From contig DAOUAB010000215.1 of assembly GCA_034434015.1 (NCBI GenBank), forward strand, positions 1 to 15,687: 15,687 bases of DNA, in the 5' to 3' direction. The notes beneath the pieces were generated by a model. That model did not search any database. It saw nothing but the letters and a program-made list of their open reading frames with translations, and had not been told where the DNA came from. The DNA is from SpSt-583 sp034434015 (lineage in GTDB: Bacteria; Chloroflexota; Anaerolineae; Anaerolineales; UBA6663). Made by a program: the position numbers and the translations under genes. Position 1 is the stretch's first letter; every line of letters begins with the position of its first letter. Below, in pieces: positions 6,998 to 13,436 of the stretch.

Positions 6998-9360
6998 AGC
7001 CCACCTCGCTCCATCTCAAAGTCCTGCACCGTCAACTCGCTCATCATCCGGAGCAGCGCCAGCTTCTCCTCCGCCCGGACCTCCACGACCACCGTGCCGC
7101 GGCCGTTGAGGTGGGCGCGGAAGCCGGCCCCCGTGAAGCGCGCCAGCGCGTCGGACCGCTGCGCCTCCGGCACCCACAGCGTCAGCTTGATATACGGCAT
7201 CAGGTCGGTCAGCAATTCGGCCGGGCTGACGACCTTCACCACGCGCCCATGCTCCAGCACCACGACCCGCTGGGCGAGCCATTCCACTTCCTCCAGCCGG
7301 TGCGAGGCGAACAGGATCGTCTTCTGCTCCTGCTGGCACAACGAGGCCAGCAGCGCCAGGTAATCGCGCTGGGCCTGGGCATCCAGGTTCGCGGTCGGCT
7401 CGTCCAACAGGAGCACCGGCGGATCGGCCAGCAGGGCGACGGCCAGGGCCAGGCGCTGGCGCAGGCCGCCGGAGAGGGCCGAGACCAGTTTGCGGGCGTG
7501 CCCGTCCAGGCCCAGGCGCGTCAGCAGCGCCGGGACGCGCTCGAGCGGCGCCGACTTCAGGCGCGCGAAGTAGACCAGCGTCGCCTCCACGCTCTGCTCG
7601 TAGAAGACCACCTCCTGCGGCACGTAGCCGATCTGGCGGCGCGCGGCTTTTCCAGCGCGGCGGACGTCGCAGCCGGCCACCTGGATCACGCCCTGCACCT
7701 CCACCAGGCCGAGCAGGGCCTTGATCAGCGTCGTCTTGCCGGCGCCGTTGGCGCCCCACAGGGCGATGGCCTCGCCGGCCTGCGCCGTGAACGAGACGTC
7801 TTCCAGCGCCGTCACTTTGCCATACCGCTTGGCGACGTTCTGGATGGAGAGGCTATGAACTGCGGAGGGCGCGGCGTTCGCCGGGTGAGCCATCGTTTGT
7901 TCCATACTCTCCGTGTTCTCCGCGCTCCCTGTGGCTAAAGCCTTCGTTGACATCCAGGACCCTCCCGACAGAGCGCACACGGCCCCGACGCCGAGCAAAA
8001 GCAGCGCGGCCGGCAGGATAGGCGAGGCGCCGTCGCGCCGGGGCGCGCCCGCGAACGCGGCCAGGTCCGCCGGCCGCATCCGGGGCGCCGGGTCGGTGAG
8101 CTTGGGCTGCGGCCGGAAAATCGGCATGGCCGCGCCCGCAAATTCGATGGCCTGGGCGGCCGGGCTGTAGATCAGGGCGCGCAGCAGCGGTTCCCGGTCG
8201 GTCAGGCCCTCAAAGAAGCGTTCGGCGTGGTAGGGGGCGTCGCCGGCGCCGTCACCGTCGAGGTCGAAGCCGGCGTAATCGCTCCAGAAGTTATCGCGCC
8301 AGGTGTTGGCCTGGCTCAGGTCGCCGCCGCCCTGGATGGCGACCTGTTCGAGGTTCTCCCAGAAGGTATTGCCCGTGAACTCCGCCCGGCGCGTCGACGT
8401 GAGCAGGATCGCGCCGACGTCGTTGAAGGCAAAGACATTGCCCGTGAAACGCGCATAGCCCTGCGGGCTGAACGGCGCGGCGTCGATGAAGAGCCCGCCG
8501 CGGTTGTCCACCACCAGGTTGTCGGCGACCGTGATGTCGTCGGCGTCCTTGAAGCCCAGGGCGTACCCGCTCGGGCCGCGCTGGCTGCGGAGCTCGTTCG
8601 CGGCCAGGCGCACCCGCTTCGAGTACATCGTGTAGATGCCGACCGCGTTGTTCAGGAAACGGTTGCGCTCGACCGTCGCGTCGTCGGCGTACATCAGGTG
8701 GATGCCATAGCGGGCGTCGGTGACCGTGTTCGCGCGCAGGGTGACGCCGCGCGAATACCACACCACCACATCGCGCACCGCATGCACCGTATTGGCCTCG
8801 ATCAGCGTGTCGGCGGCGTACCACAGCCGGATGGCGTCGCCGCGGCGGGCCGCGTCATACTTGGCCTTGCCGGTGATGTCGTTGCCGCGCACCACCACCC
8901 GCTCGGCCTGCGAGACGAAGACGCCGAACAGGACTTCGCTGAGCCGGTTATTCTCGACGACGACATCCGAGGCGGCAATGATGACGCCGGAGTGGTCGCG
9001 GTCCGGCTCGTCGCCGCTGCCGCGCACCTCGAAGCCCCGGAAGACGACGCCCGGCGCGTTGATCTGCACGACGGTGCCCTGCCCGCCGCCGTCGATCACG
9101 GGCCAGCCCACGCCCTGCAGGATCACCGGCCTGTCCACCACCAGCGCCGGGTAGACGCCGCCGCGCACTTCAATGACCGCGCCCGGCTCGGCCTCGGCCA
9201 GCGCCGCCGCAATCGTGGTGTACGGGCCGGCGGGGGAGACGACCAACGGGAGAGCGGACAGTGACCGGCGGTCCATGGCGAGAGACGCCGGCGCGGGCGC
9301 GATACTCAGCATCGCCAGGAGCGCCGCCACCACCCCAGCCCAACGCTTAGCCAGCTGCAT
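6988..9360 (-). CDS. nosDF: NosD-NosF fusion: beta-helix copper-site maturation protein joined to ABC ATPase (790 aa)
   Basis: One uninterrupted frame encodes two normally separate proteins. Residues 1-28 are a signal peptide. About 40-395 are the NosD right-handed beta-helix with repeated N-x-hydrophobic turns, including DAIRLWYA, YGIHLMYADD and GIYTMYSKR. About 448-464 form a single C-terminal membrane helix. A linker of about 40 residues follows. About 503-790 are NosF: Walker A GANGAGKTT (536-544), signature LSGGL (629-633), Walker B VLLLDEP (649-655), H-loop His687. If the signal peptide is cleaved, one membrane helix places NosD outside and NosF inside, so the fusion is topologically sensible. 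An internal ATG at 7953 (M470) has GGAGG 7 bases upstream, so separate NosF (321 aa) could also be made. ATG 9360 has a weak ribosome binding site and lies 13 bases after the nosB-like stop. NosD and NosF assignments are firm; whether the protein stays fused is not known. Confidence 0.88.
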   Translation of the reverse strand: MQLAKRWAGVVAALLAMLSIAPAPASLAMDRRSLSALPLVVSPAGPYTTIAAALAEAEPGAVIEVRGGVYPALVVDRPVILQGVGWPVIDGGGQGTVVQINAPGVVFRGFEVRGSGDEPDRDHSGVIIAASDVVVENNRLSEVLFGVFVSQAERVVVRGNDITGKAKYDAARRGDAIRLWYAADTLIEANTVHAVRDVVVWYSRGVTLRANTVTDARYGIHLMYADDATVERNRFLNNAVGIYTMYSKRVRLAANELRSQRGPSGYALGFKDADDITVADNLVVDNRGGLFIDAAPFSPQGYARFTGNVFAFNDVGAILLTSTRRAEFTGNTFWENLEQVAIQGGGDLSQANTWRDNFWSDYAGFDLDGDGAGDAPYHAERFFEGLTDREPLLRALIYSPAAQAIEFAGAAMPIFRPQPKLTDPAPRMRPADLAAFAGAPRRDGASPILPAALLLLGVGAVCALSGGSWMSTKALATGSAENTESMEQTMAHPANAAPSAVHSLSIQNVAKRYGKVTALEDVSFTAQAGEAIALWGANGAGKTTLIKALLGLVEVQGVIQVAGCDVRRAGKAARRQIGYVPQEVVFYEQSVEATLVYFARLKSAPLERVPALLTRLGLDGHARKLVSALSGGLRQRLALAVALLADPPVLLLDEPTANLDAQAQRDYLALLASLCQQEQKTILFASHRLEEVEWLAQRVVVLEHGRVVKVVSPAELLTDLMPYIKLTLWVPEAQRSDALARFTGAGFRAHLNGRGTVVVEVRAEEKLALLRMMSELTVQDFEMERGGLWK
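7903..7949. repeat. Dispersed-repeat-like sequence in the nosD-nosF junction
   Basis: On the minus strand the junction contains TTAGCCACAGGGAGCGCGG then AGAACACGGAGAG, closely resembling the intergenic repeat seen in many environmental bacterial genomes as blocks of CCACAGAG, CACAGAG and AACACAGAG. It is translated in frame as a low-complexity linker (ALATGSAENTES). The resemblance is from memory of the motif type; copies elsewhere in this genome cannot be checked here. Confidence 0.5.
7953..7970 (-). promoter_or_regulatory. Possible internal ribosome binding site and ATG for separate NosF
   Basis: On the minus strand GGGAGG precedes an in-frame ATG (7953-7951) by 7 bases, right after the NosD membrane helix and before the ABC domain. 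The site is as good as any other in the operon. It would allow NosF to be translated on its own as well as in the fusion. Confidence 0.45.
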
Positions 9361-9373
9361 GGCAACTTAAATC

Positions 9374-10063
9374 CTAGCGACCGCTGCTCACGGATAACGG
9401 CCCACGGCTCACGGCTTTCCGCGCATCCACGATCGGCTTGTAGGCCGCGCGGTGGAACCAGAGCGCCGCAAGCACGACGGCCGCCGCGCCGAACGCCAGA
9501 AACAGGCCGAGCTCCCAGCTGGCGGTCGTGCCGAACTGGCCGACCTTGCCCTCGCCCAGGATAGGCGGCGTGAACGGCGCGATGGCGCCGCCGAGGGCGG
9601 AGTTCGGATCGATGCTGTGGCCGTATTGATACAGGATCCACCACAGGTCGGCGAGGAAGACGAACGGATAGGCGATGACCGGCAGCGCCAGCAGGGCCGC
9701 CCACTGGTTGTGGACGAAAACCCCGGCCACCAGCAGCAGGCCGAAGGTGACGATGGCGAGCGGGGCCACGGCGCGCTCAAAACGCCCGCCCTCGTCCAGC
9801 GGCGGCATCCCGAGATAGTGGTTGAGCCCGTCGATCTCGCGCATATCGCCCTCGAGATGGGTGACGTACACATCCACCGCCAGGCCCTTCGGGTACTGCG
9901 GCGCCGTCATGGTCATGCGCCAGTAAGGCACAAACAGGGACACCATCAGCATCAGGGCGGCCGCCATCAACAGCGCGCTTGGGAGCAGGTAATCCTGCAA
10001 CTGCCGCGTGCTGCCGTCCGGCAGCAGGACTTTGACGTCGGGGTCGAGGTTGAGGAGTTTCAT
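9374..10063 (-). CDS. nosB: NosB-like membrane protein of clade II nos clusters (229 aa)
   Basis: Integral membrane protein with four helices (about residues 27-46, 98-117, 121-140, 184-204). Between helices 1 and 2 lies a large extracytoplasmic loop with the conserved-looking YPKGLAVDVYVTHLEGD and EIDGLNHYLGMPPL. A protein of this kind directly follows nosZ in clade II clusters and is called NosB; its exact role is not settled but it is linked to Sec-type NosZ function. ATG 10063 is chosen because GGAGG lies 5 bases upstream and MKLLNLDPDV looks like a true N-terminus; the open frame continues upstream into a palindromic element. The last about 10 residues (SRGPLSVSSGR) come from a heptamer repeat and may not be ancestral. 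The symbol is assigned by position and topology. Confidence 0.7.
   Translation of the reverse strand: MKLLNLDPDVKVLLPDGSTRQLQDYLLPSALLMAAALMLMVSLFVPYWRMTMTAPQYPKGLAVDVYVTHLEGDMREIDGLNHYLGMPPLDEGGRFERAVAPLAIVTFGLLLVAGVFVHNQWAALLALPVIAYPFVFLADLWWILYQYGHSIDPNSALGGAIAPFTPPILGEGKVGQFGTTASWELGLFLAFGAAAVVLAALWFHRAAYKPIVDARKAVSRGPLSVSSGR
9387..9414. repeat. Four tandem 7-base units (NNNACGG) at the 3' end of the nosB-like ORF
   Basis: Consecutive heptamers CTCACGG, ATAACGG, CCCACGG and CTCACGG, each ending ACGG. They resemble the short tandemly repeated repetitive (STRR) heptamers known in some bacteria. They encode the extreme C-terminus of the nosB-like ORF. Confidence 0.6.
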
Positions 10064-10085
10064 AGGAGCCTCCGACCTCACCTGA

Positions 10086-10174
10086 CCCCACCCGGCCCTT
10101 CGCCCGCCGGCGGGCGCGGCCACCCTCCCCTTCCCTCTCTCACTGGGAGAGGGAAGGGGAGGGCCGGGGTGGGG
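10086..10174. repeat. Palindromic, MITE/REP-like element between nosZ and the nosB-like gene
   Basis: A perfect 17-bp inverted repeat (10123-10139 with 10147-10163; arm CCCTCCCCTTCCCTCTC) has a 7-base loop. Beside it lies a perfect 16-base palindrome (10101-10116). Outer arms CCCCACCCGGCCC (10086-10098) and GGGCCGGGGTGGGG (10161-10174) can pair around both, with one bulged G and competition for three bases. The whole folds as a three-way junction and fills most of the 121-base gap after nosZ. The CCCTCTC/GAGAGGG type is common among dispersed palindromic repeats. In the transcript it could protect the nosZ mRNA 3' end or reduce read-through into the maturation genes. Confidence 0.75.
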
Positions 10175-10184
10175 AGGGGTGCGG

Positions 10185-12176
10185 TTACGGTTTCACCGTC
10201 AGATACCCCATCATCTCCAGGTGCAGGGCCGAGCAGAACTCGGTGCAGTAGAAGGTGAAGGTGCCGGACTGGTTGGCCGTGAATTCGATGGTCTGGGTTT
10301 CGCCCGGTTCCAGGCTCAGGTTGATGTTGTAGCCGGAGAGCGCGAAGCCGTGCGTGGCGTCGGGCGTGCGCTCCAGGCTGGTGACGTGCCAGATCACCCG
10401 GTCGCCCTTATTGATGTCGATGCGCTCCGGCTTGAAGTGCGAGCGGATCACCGACATCCAGATTTCGACGGTGTCCCCGTTCCGCTCGACGCGCGCCTGG
10501 TCCTCGCTGGTGATGGCGCTGGGATCGACGCTCATCGTCTCCGGGTTCCAGCCGATCTCCGGATAGACCTGCCAGGCCTTGAGCTTGTCGGCCTTGATGA
10601 TCTGGGCGTAGTGCGGCTCGGCCATGCCGATCGGCATGTCGTAGATCACCTTCATCTGGTCGCCGGTCTTGCTGATGTCCACCAGCTGGAAGTTCTGAGG
10701 CATCAGCGGGCCGATGTTGGCGAAGCGGTCGATGCTCCACTTGTTCAGCGCCACCACATACTGGCCGTCGGGCGAGGCGGTGTCGCCCTCGGCCGCCGTG
10801 ATGTGGCCGATGTTGTACTGGACCGGCAGCTTCTGGACGAGCGTCCAGCCGTCCTCGGGGTTCTTGTCGTCGTACGGGCCGCCCAGCGTCCAGCGCGCCA
10901 CGGCCGAGTCCAGGAAGAGCGAGGTGTAGGCGTAGCCCTTGTCGTCGAAAACCGTGTGCAGCGGGCCGAGGCCGAGCTCCACCTGGGCCTCCATGACCTT
11001 GTCGAGCGGGATGACGGGCACGCCGTACGGGTCGGTCGCCAGCCCGCCGGCGGCGATGGCGGCCTGGATCTTCTCGAACGAATAGACGGTGACGTGCGGG
11101 TCCAGCTTGCCGCCGACGACGATGAACTCGCCGCCCGGGGTGACGTCGGCGCCGTGCGGGCTCTTCGGCTCCGGCGTGAAGAACAGGATCCCCTCGTCAA
11201 TGGCCGTCTGCAGCCGGATGACGGCCATGCCGTTGATGGTCTCGGCCTGGCCGGCCTGGAAGACCGCCTCGGCCTTCTTCCAGTTGAAGATGTGCAGGTA
11301 ATCGGTGTCGTTCTTGGTGGTGCCGGCCTCGAAGGGCGGGTTGCCGTCTTCGACGCCGCCGGTGGCCAGCTCGGTGTTGAAGGAGTTGCAGAAGAACCAG
11401 CCGTCGCTGACCAGCTTGCCGGCGTCGCACAGGTCCTGCCAGTAGGGCGGCAGCTCGATCTGGAAGGACCGGCTCGGGTCCACGCGCCCGGCCACGCGGT
11501 CAAATTTCCAGAACGTGATCAGGCCGCGGTACTGGTCGGCGTACTCGTCGACGGGGGCGTATTCCCAGCCCAGCGGCACGCCGTACTGCGGGCCTTCCAC
11601 CACGTACTCGGTGTTCGGCGTCACAAAGGCGCCGCCGTGGTCGCTGATGGTGTTCGGGTTCTTGACGATCTGCTTGGTCTCGAAGTCCTTCAGGCTGATC
11701 ACGGCCAGGCGGGCGTTGGCCTTGTCGTTGATGAAGGCGAACTCGCCGTCGTACTCGCCGTTGGTCTCGGAGATGTTCGGGTGGTGCGTGTCGCCCCACT
11801 TGAGCTCCGCGCCGTCCGGCATAAAGCCGCCGGCCAGGATCTCATCCCCCGAGCCGCCGTAGCCGTAGCCCTGCCAGGATTGCGGCGTGAAGACCGCGAT
11901 CTCTTTGAGGAGGCGCATGGACGGCACGCCGATGACATAGACCTGGCCGGACTGCCCGCCGGATGAGAGCATGATGTACGGGTCGGTCTGGCCGGAGGGC
12001 ATGTAGGTCTTGAGCGCGGCGTAAATGTCGTCCGGGGTCAGGCCCCGCTCCTGGGCGACGGCGGCGGCGTCCGCCGGCAGGCCGCCGCCGGCCGACGGCG
12101 TGGCCTGGGGCTGCTGGCCGCACGCGCCGACGATCAGCATCAGCGCCAGGCCAAGGGTGAACAGTCTCTTCTTCAT
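10185..12176 (-). CDS. nosZ: NosZ, clade II Sec-type nitrous oxide reductase, lipoprotein form (663 aa)
   Basis: Catalyses two-electron reduction of N2O to N2 outside the cytoplasmic membrane. The signal is Sec-type without twin Arg (MKKRLFTLGLALMLIVGAC), ending in lipobox VGAC, so C19 should be lipidated. The seven-bladed propeller domain supplies the CuZ histidines: H131 and H132 (DTHHPN), H180 (DHGG), H341 (SPHGAD), H407 (GPLHTVF), H458 (IGHIT) and H522 (EPHYAQ), all seven present. The C-terminal cupredoxin domain has the CuA set: H609 (ATHGF), and C644, C648, H652 and M655 in CTEFCSALHLEM. The Glu in CTEFC, where clade I has Trp, is typical of clade II. ATG 12176 has AAGGAG 8 bases upstream; the in-frame extension to 12224 lacks protein character. 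It is the first gene of the nos operon. Nothing essential is missing, so it should be active. Confidence 0.97.
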   Translation of the reverse strand: MKKRLFTLGLALMLIVGACGQQPQATPSAGGGLPADAAAVAQERGLTPDDIYAALKTYMPSGQTDPYIMLSSGGQSGQVYVIGVPSMRLLKEIAVFTPQSWQGYGYGGSGDEILAGGFMPDGAELKWGDTHHPNISETNGEYDGEFAFINDKANARLAVISLKDFETKQIVKNPNTISDHGGAFVTPNTEYVVEGPQYGVPLGWEYAPVDEYADQYRGLITFWKFDRVAGRVDPSRSFQIELPPYWQDLCDAGKLVSDGWFFCNSFNTELATGGVEDGNPPFEAGTTKNDTDYLHIFNWKKAEAVFQAGQAETINGMAVIRLQTAIDEGILFFTPEPKSPHGADVTPGGEFIVVGGKLDPHVTVYSFEKIQAAIAAGGLATDPYGVPVIPLDKVMEAQVELGLGPLHTVFDDKGYAYTSLFLDSAVARWTLGGPYDDKNPEDGWTLVQKLPVQYNIGHITAAEGDTASPDGQYVVALNKWSIDRFANIGPLMPQNFQLVDISKTGDQMKVIYDMPIGMAEPHYAQIIKADKLKAWQVYPEIGWNPETMSVDPSAITSEDQARVERNGDTVEIWMSVIRSHFKPERIDINKGDRVIWHVTSLERTPDATHGFALSGYNINLSLEPGETQTIEFTANQSGTFTFYCTEFCSALHLEMMGYLTVKP

Positions 12177-12215
12177 AGGCGGGTCTCCTTGTGGATGGGG
12201 GAAATCAGACAAAAC

Positions 12216-12228
12216 CATACGCATTATT
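12216..12228 (-). promoter_or_regulatory. Predicted nosZ promoter: -10 AATAAT and start near 12216
   Basis: Reading the minus strand, AATAAT (12228-12223) matches TATAAT at 5 of 6 positions. It lies where the -10 of a class II FNR/CRP promoter should be if the dyad at 12251-12264 is centred at -41.5, giving a start near 12216 and a 5' leader of about 40 bases to ATG 12176. No good -35 is visible, as expected for an activator-dependent promoter. The assignment is inferred from spacing alone. Confidence 0.55.
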
Positions 12229-12250
12229 GGGGACCCCGACTGCGGGGAGT

Positions 12251-12264
12251 ATGACGGGCGTCAT
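12251..12264. promoter_or_regulatory. Operator-like dyad 1 (ATGAC-N4-GTCAT)
   Basis: A perfect 5-bp dyad with a 4-base spacer, ATGACgggcGTCAT. It has the FNR/DNR/NnrR geometry (FNR TTGAT-N4-ATCAA), with TGAC/GTCA half-sites. It is centred 81 bases upstream of the nosZ ATG and 41.5 bases from the predicted start. The likely binder is a Crp/Fnr-family protein, possibly the one encoded at 4148-4846. Confidence 0.6.
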
Positions 12265-12320
12265 AAACCGCAGGAAAATGCCCACGCCCCGCCGCCAACG
12301 AACGCCTTTGAAGCAGGCAT

Positions 12321-12334
12321 GTGACAAATGTCAT
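12321..12334. promoter_or_regulatory. Operator-like dyad 2 (TGAC-N4-GTCA)
   Basis: GTGACaaatGTCAT contains TGAC-N4-GTCA with the same spacing as dyad 1, centred 70 bases from it. It lies in the divergent region between nosZ and the pseudo-kinase gene and could serve either direction. Confidence 0.5.
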
Positions 12335-12343
12335 GCCAGAAAT

Positions 12344-12357
12344 ATGACCATCGTCTC
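12344..12357. promoter_or_regulatory. Operator-like dyad 3 (TGAC-N4-GTCT), degenerate
   Basis: ATGACcatcGTCTC has one mismatch from the TGAC-N4-GTCA pattern and is centred 23 bases from dyad 2. It lies about 44 bases upstream of the GTG proposed for the plus-strand gene, so it may regulate that gene. Confidence 0.35.
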
Positions 12358-12393
12358 TCCGTCTATGCCGAGAAAGCAGACCAAAATTGCCGG

Positions 12394-12939
12394 GTGCTGA
12401 ACACTTTGTTTAACTGGATATTCGGAGGGCCGGGGGATCAGTTGACCACGGCGGCCTCACTCGCTTCCATGCGCCGGCGGGTGCTGATCCTCAGGCGCTG
12501 GGTGCCGCCCGCGCTGGCGGCGGTCGTCGTCATCTATGAGCTGGGGCCGTCGCGCTGGATTCACGATCGCTGGGGCGCCGATCTGCATTTCCTGGCTGAA
12601 ATCCTGATCTATGGGACGGTCGGCCCGCTCCTGACCTATTTTGTTCTGGAGCTGCTCAGACGCTGGCTGGAGGCGCGCGAGACGGGCGAGCGCCAGGCGG
12701 CGCAACTCGCCCATGCCCGCGAGCACGCCGCCGTCAGCCGCCAGCTGAATGACGATGCCATCCAGACCTTGTTCGCCGCCAGCGCCGTGCTGAGCGCCGT
12801 CGAAGACAGTGTGCCCCCGGAGCTGGCGGCCCAGCTGGAGTCCACAGGCGAGGCGCTCGATCAGGCGATCCGCCAGCTCCGCGCTCAACTTCTGCGCCCT
12901 CCCCTGCCCACGGAGCCGCCCGATGACCCCTCCATCTGA
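12394..12939 (+). CDS. Two-helix membrane protein with degenerate histidine-kinase dimerization segment (181 aa)
   Basis: Two membrane helices (about residues 35-50 and 65-88) are followed by a coiled-coil-like HisKA_3-type segment: RQLNDDAIQTLFAASAVL, then LDQAIRQLRAQLL. In NarX/DegS-type kinases the first block reads R-x-L-H-D and the His is phosphorylated; here it is Asn (N119). No ATPase (HATPase_c) domain follows. The protein therefore cannot autophosphorylate or transfer phosphate by the usual route and looks like a scaffold, a pseudo-sensor or a partner for another kinase. The start is uncertain: GTG 12394, TTG 12442 and ATG 12469 are all in frame, none with a convincing ribosome binding site, and an ATG at 12328 lies inside operator-like dyad 2. 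It is divergent from nosZ and overlaps the next gene by 17 bases. Confidence 0.65.
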   Translation: MLNTLFNWIFGGPGDQLTTAASLASMRRRVLILRRWVPPALAAVVVIYELGPSRWIHDRWGADLHFLAEILIYGTVGPLLTYFVLELLRRWLEARETGERQAAQLAHAREHAAVSRQLNDDAIQTLFAASAVLSAVEDSVPPELAAQLESTGEALDQAIRQLRAQLLRPPLPTEPPDDPSI

Positions 12940-13111
12940 TCCGCGCTGTCTGAGTTGCGAACGTTCCGCCCGGCAGGTCCCCCTCATGGTCTGGCATTAC
13001 CAGGGCCGCGATCTGTGGATTTGCCCCGACTGCCTTCCGCGCCTGATCCACAAGCGCGCCGAGCTGGAGGACCGGCTTAGGCCTGCGCCGGAAACCGCCT
13101 CCCGCCCGTAG
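12923..13111 (+). CDS. Small zinc-ribbon protein (62 aa)
   Basis: Two CXXC knuckles, CLSC (C9, C12) and CPDC (C34, C37), separated by 21 residues form a minimal zinc ribbon. The rest is short and charged (RLIHKRAELEDRLR). ATG 12923 lies inside the end of the pseudo-kinase gene, and the 17-base overlap suggests coupled translation. An open frame extends further upstream but only as a shadow of the kinase-like gene. No known family is recognised. With the 90-aa protein at 4854-5126, it is one of two small zinc-ribbon proteins that flank the nos genes. Confidence 0.6.
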   Translation: MTPPSDPRCLSCERSARQVPLMVWHYQGRDLWICPDCLPRLIHKRAELEDRLRPAPETASRP

Positions 13112-13436
13112 CCGGAGTTCCACGGCGCGAGCGCGGAGAAACCTCCGCCGCAGGCGCCGCGCCCGCGCCGTTTTGTGGCCGCCGTCAAACCGGCCTATAA
13201 TAGATTCCAGCGCTTACAGAACAGTCGTCCGGGATTTCGGCCCCCGGATTTGGTGATTTCCGCCACTATCCGGCCGGCCGTCTCTGGCTACAATAAGCCC
13301 GTTCCATTGCGGCCTGCCAATCTGAGATCGTCCCTTTTGTCGCCCGATGAAAGGAGGTGTTGCGACCCCGACCGCCCCCAGCGCCCGTTCCCGCTGAAGC
13401 CTGTCACCGCCCAATTCTGATGAGGAGGAGCAAGTC
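13112..13436 (+). other. Intergenic leader region of the BMP transporter genes
   Basis: These 325 bases contain no convincing gene. They hold a strong sigma-70-type promoter (13173-13201), a second -10-like TACAAT (13289-13294), and a ribosome-binding-site-like AAAGGAGGTG (13350-13359) about 80 bases ahead of the real start. An 81-codon open frame starting at 13175 begins inside the promoter and has no protein character. No conserved riboswitch core was recognised. Confidence 0.6.
13173..13201 (+). promoter_or_regulatory. Sigma-70-type promoter for the BMP lipoprotein operon
   Basis: TTGTGG (13173-13178) and a perfect TATAAT (13196-13201) are 17 bases apart. Transcription would begin near 13208, leaving a leader of about 230 bases before ATG 13437. 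Confidence 0.7.

Noticed and set aside
8227..9264. 345-aa plus-strand open frame antisense to nosD
   Set aside because: It is a shadow frame; the NosD beta-helix repeats on the minus strand are clear.
10179..11966. 595-aa plus-strand open frame antisense to nosZ
   Set aside because: It is a shadow created by high GC third positions; nosZ has the full set of catalytic residues on the other strand.
13175..13420. 81-aa ORF in the BMP leader
   Set aside because: It begins inside the predicted promoter and shows no domain, hydrophobic pattern or ribosome binding site.
13208..13436. Purine riboswitch in the BMP leader
   Set aside because: The transporter type made it worth checking, but the conserved purine riboswitch core was not found.
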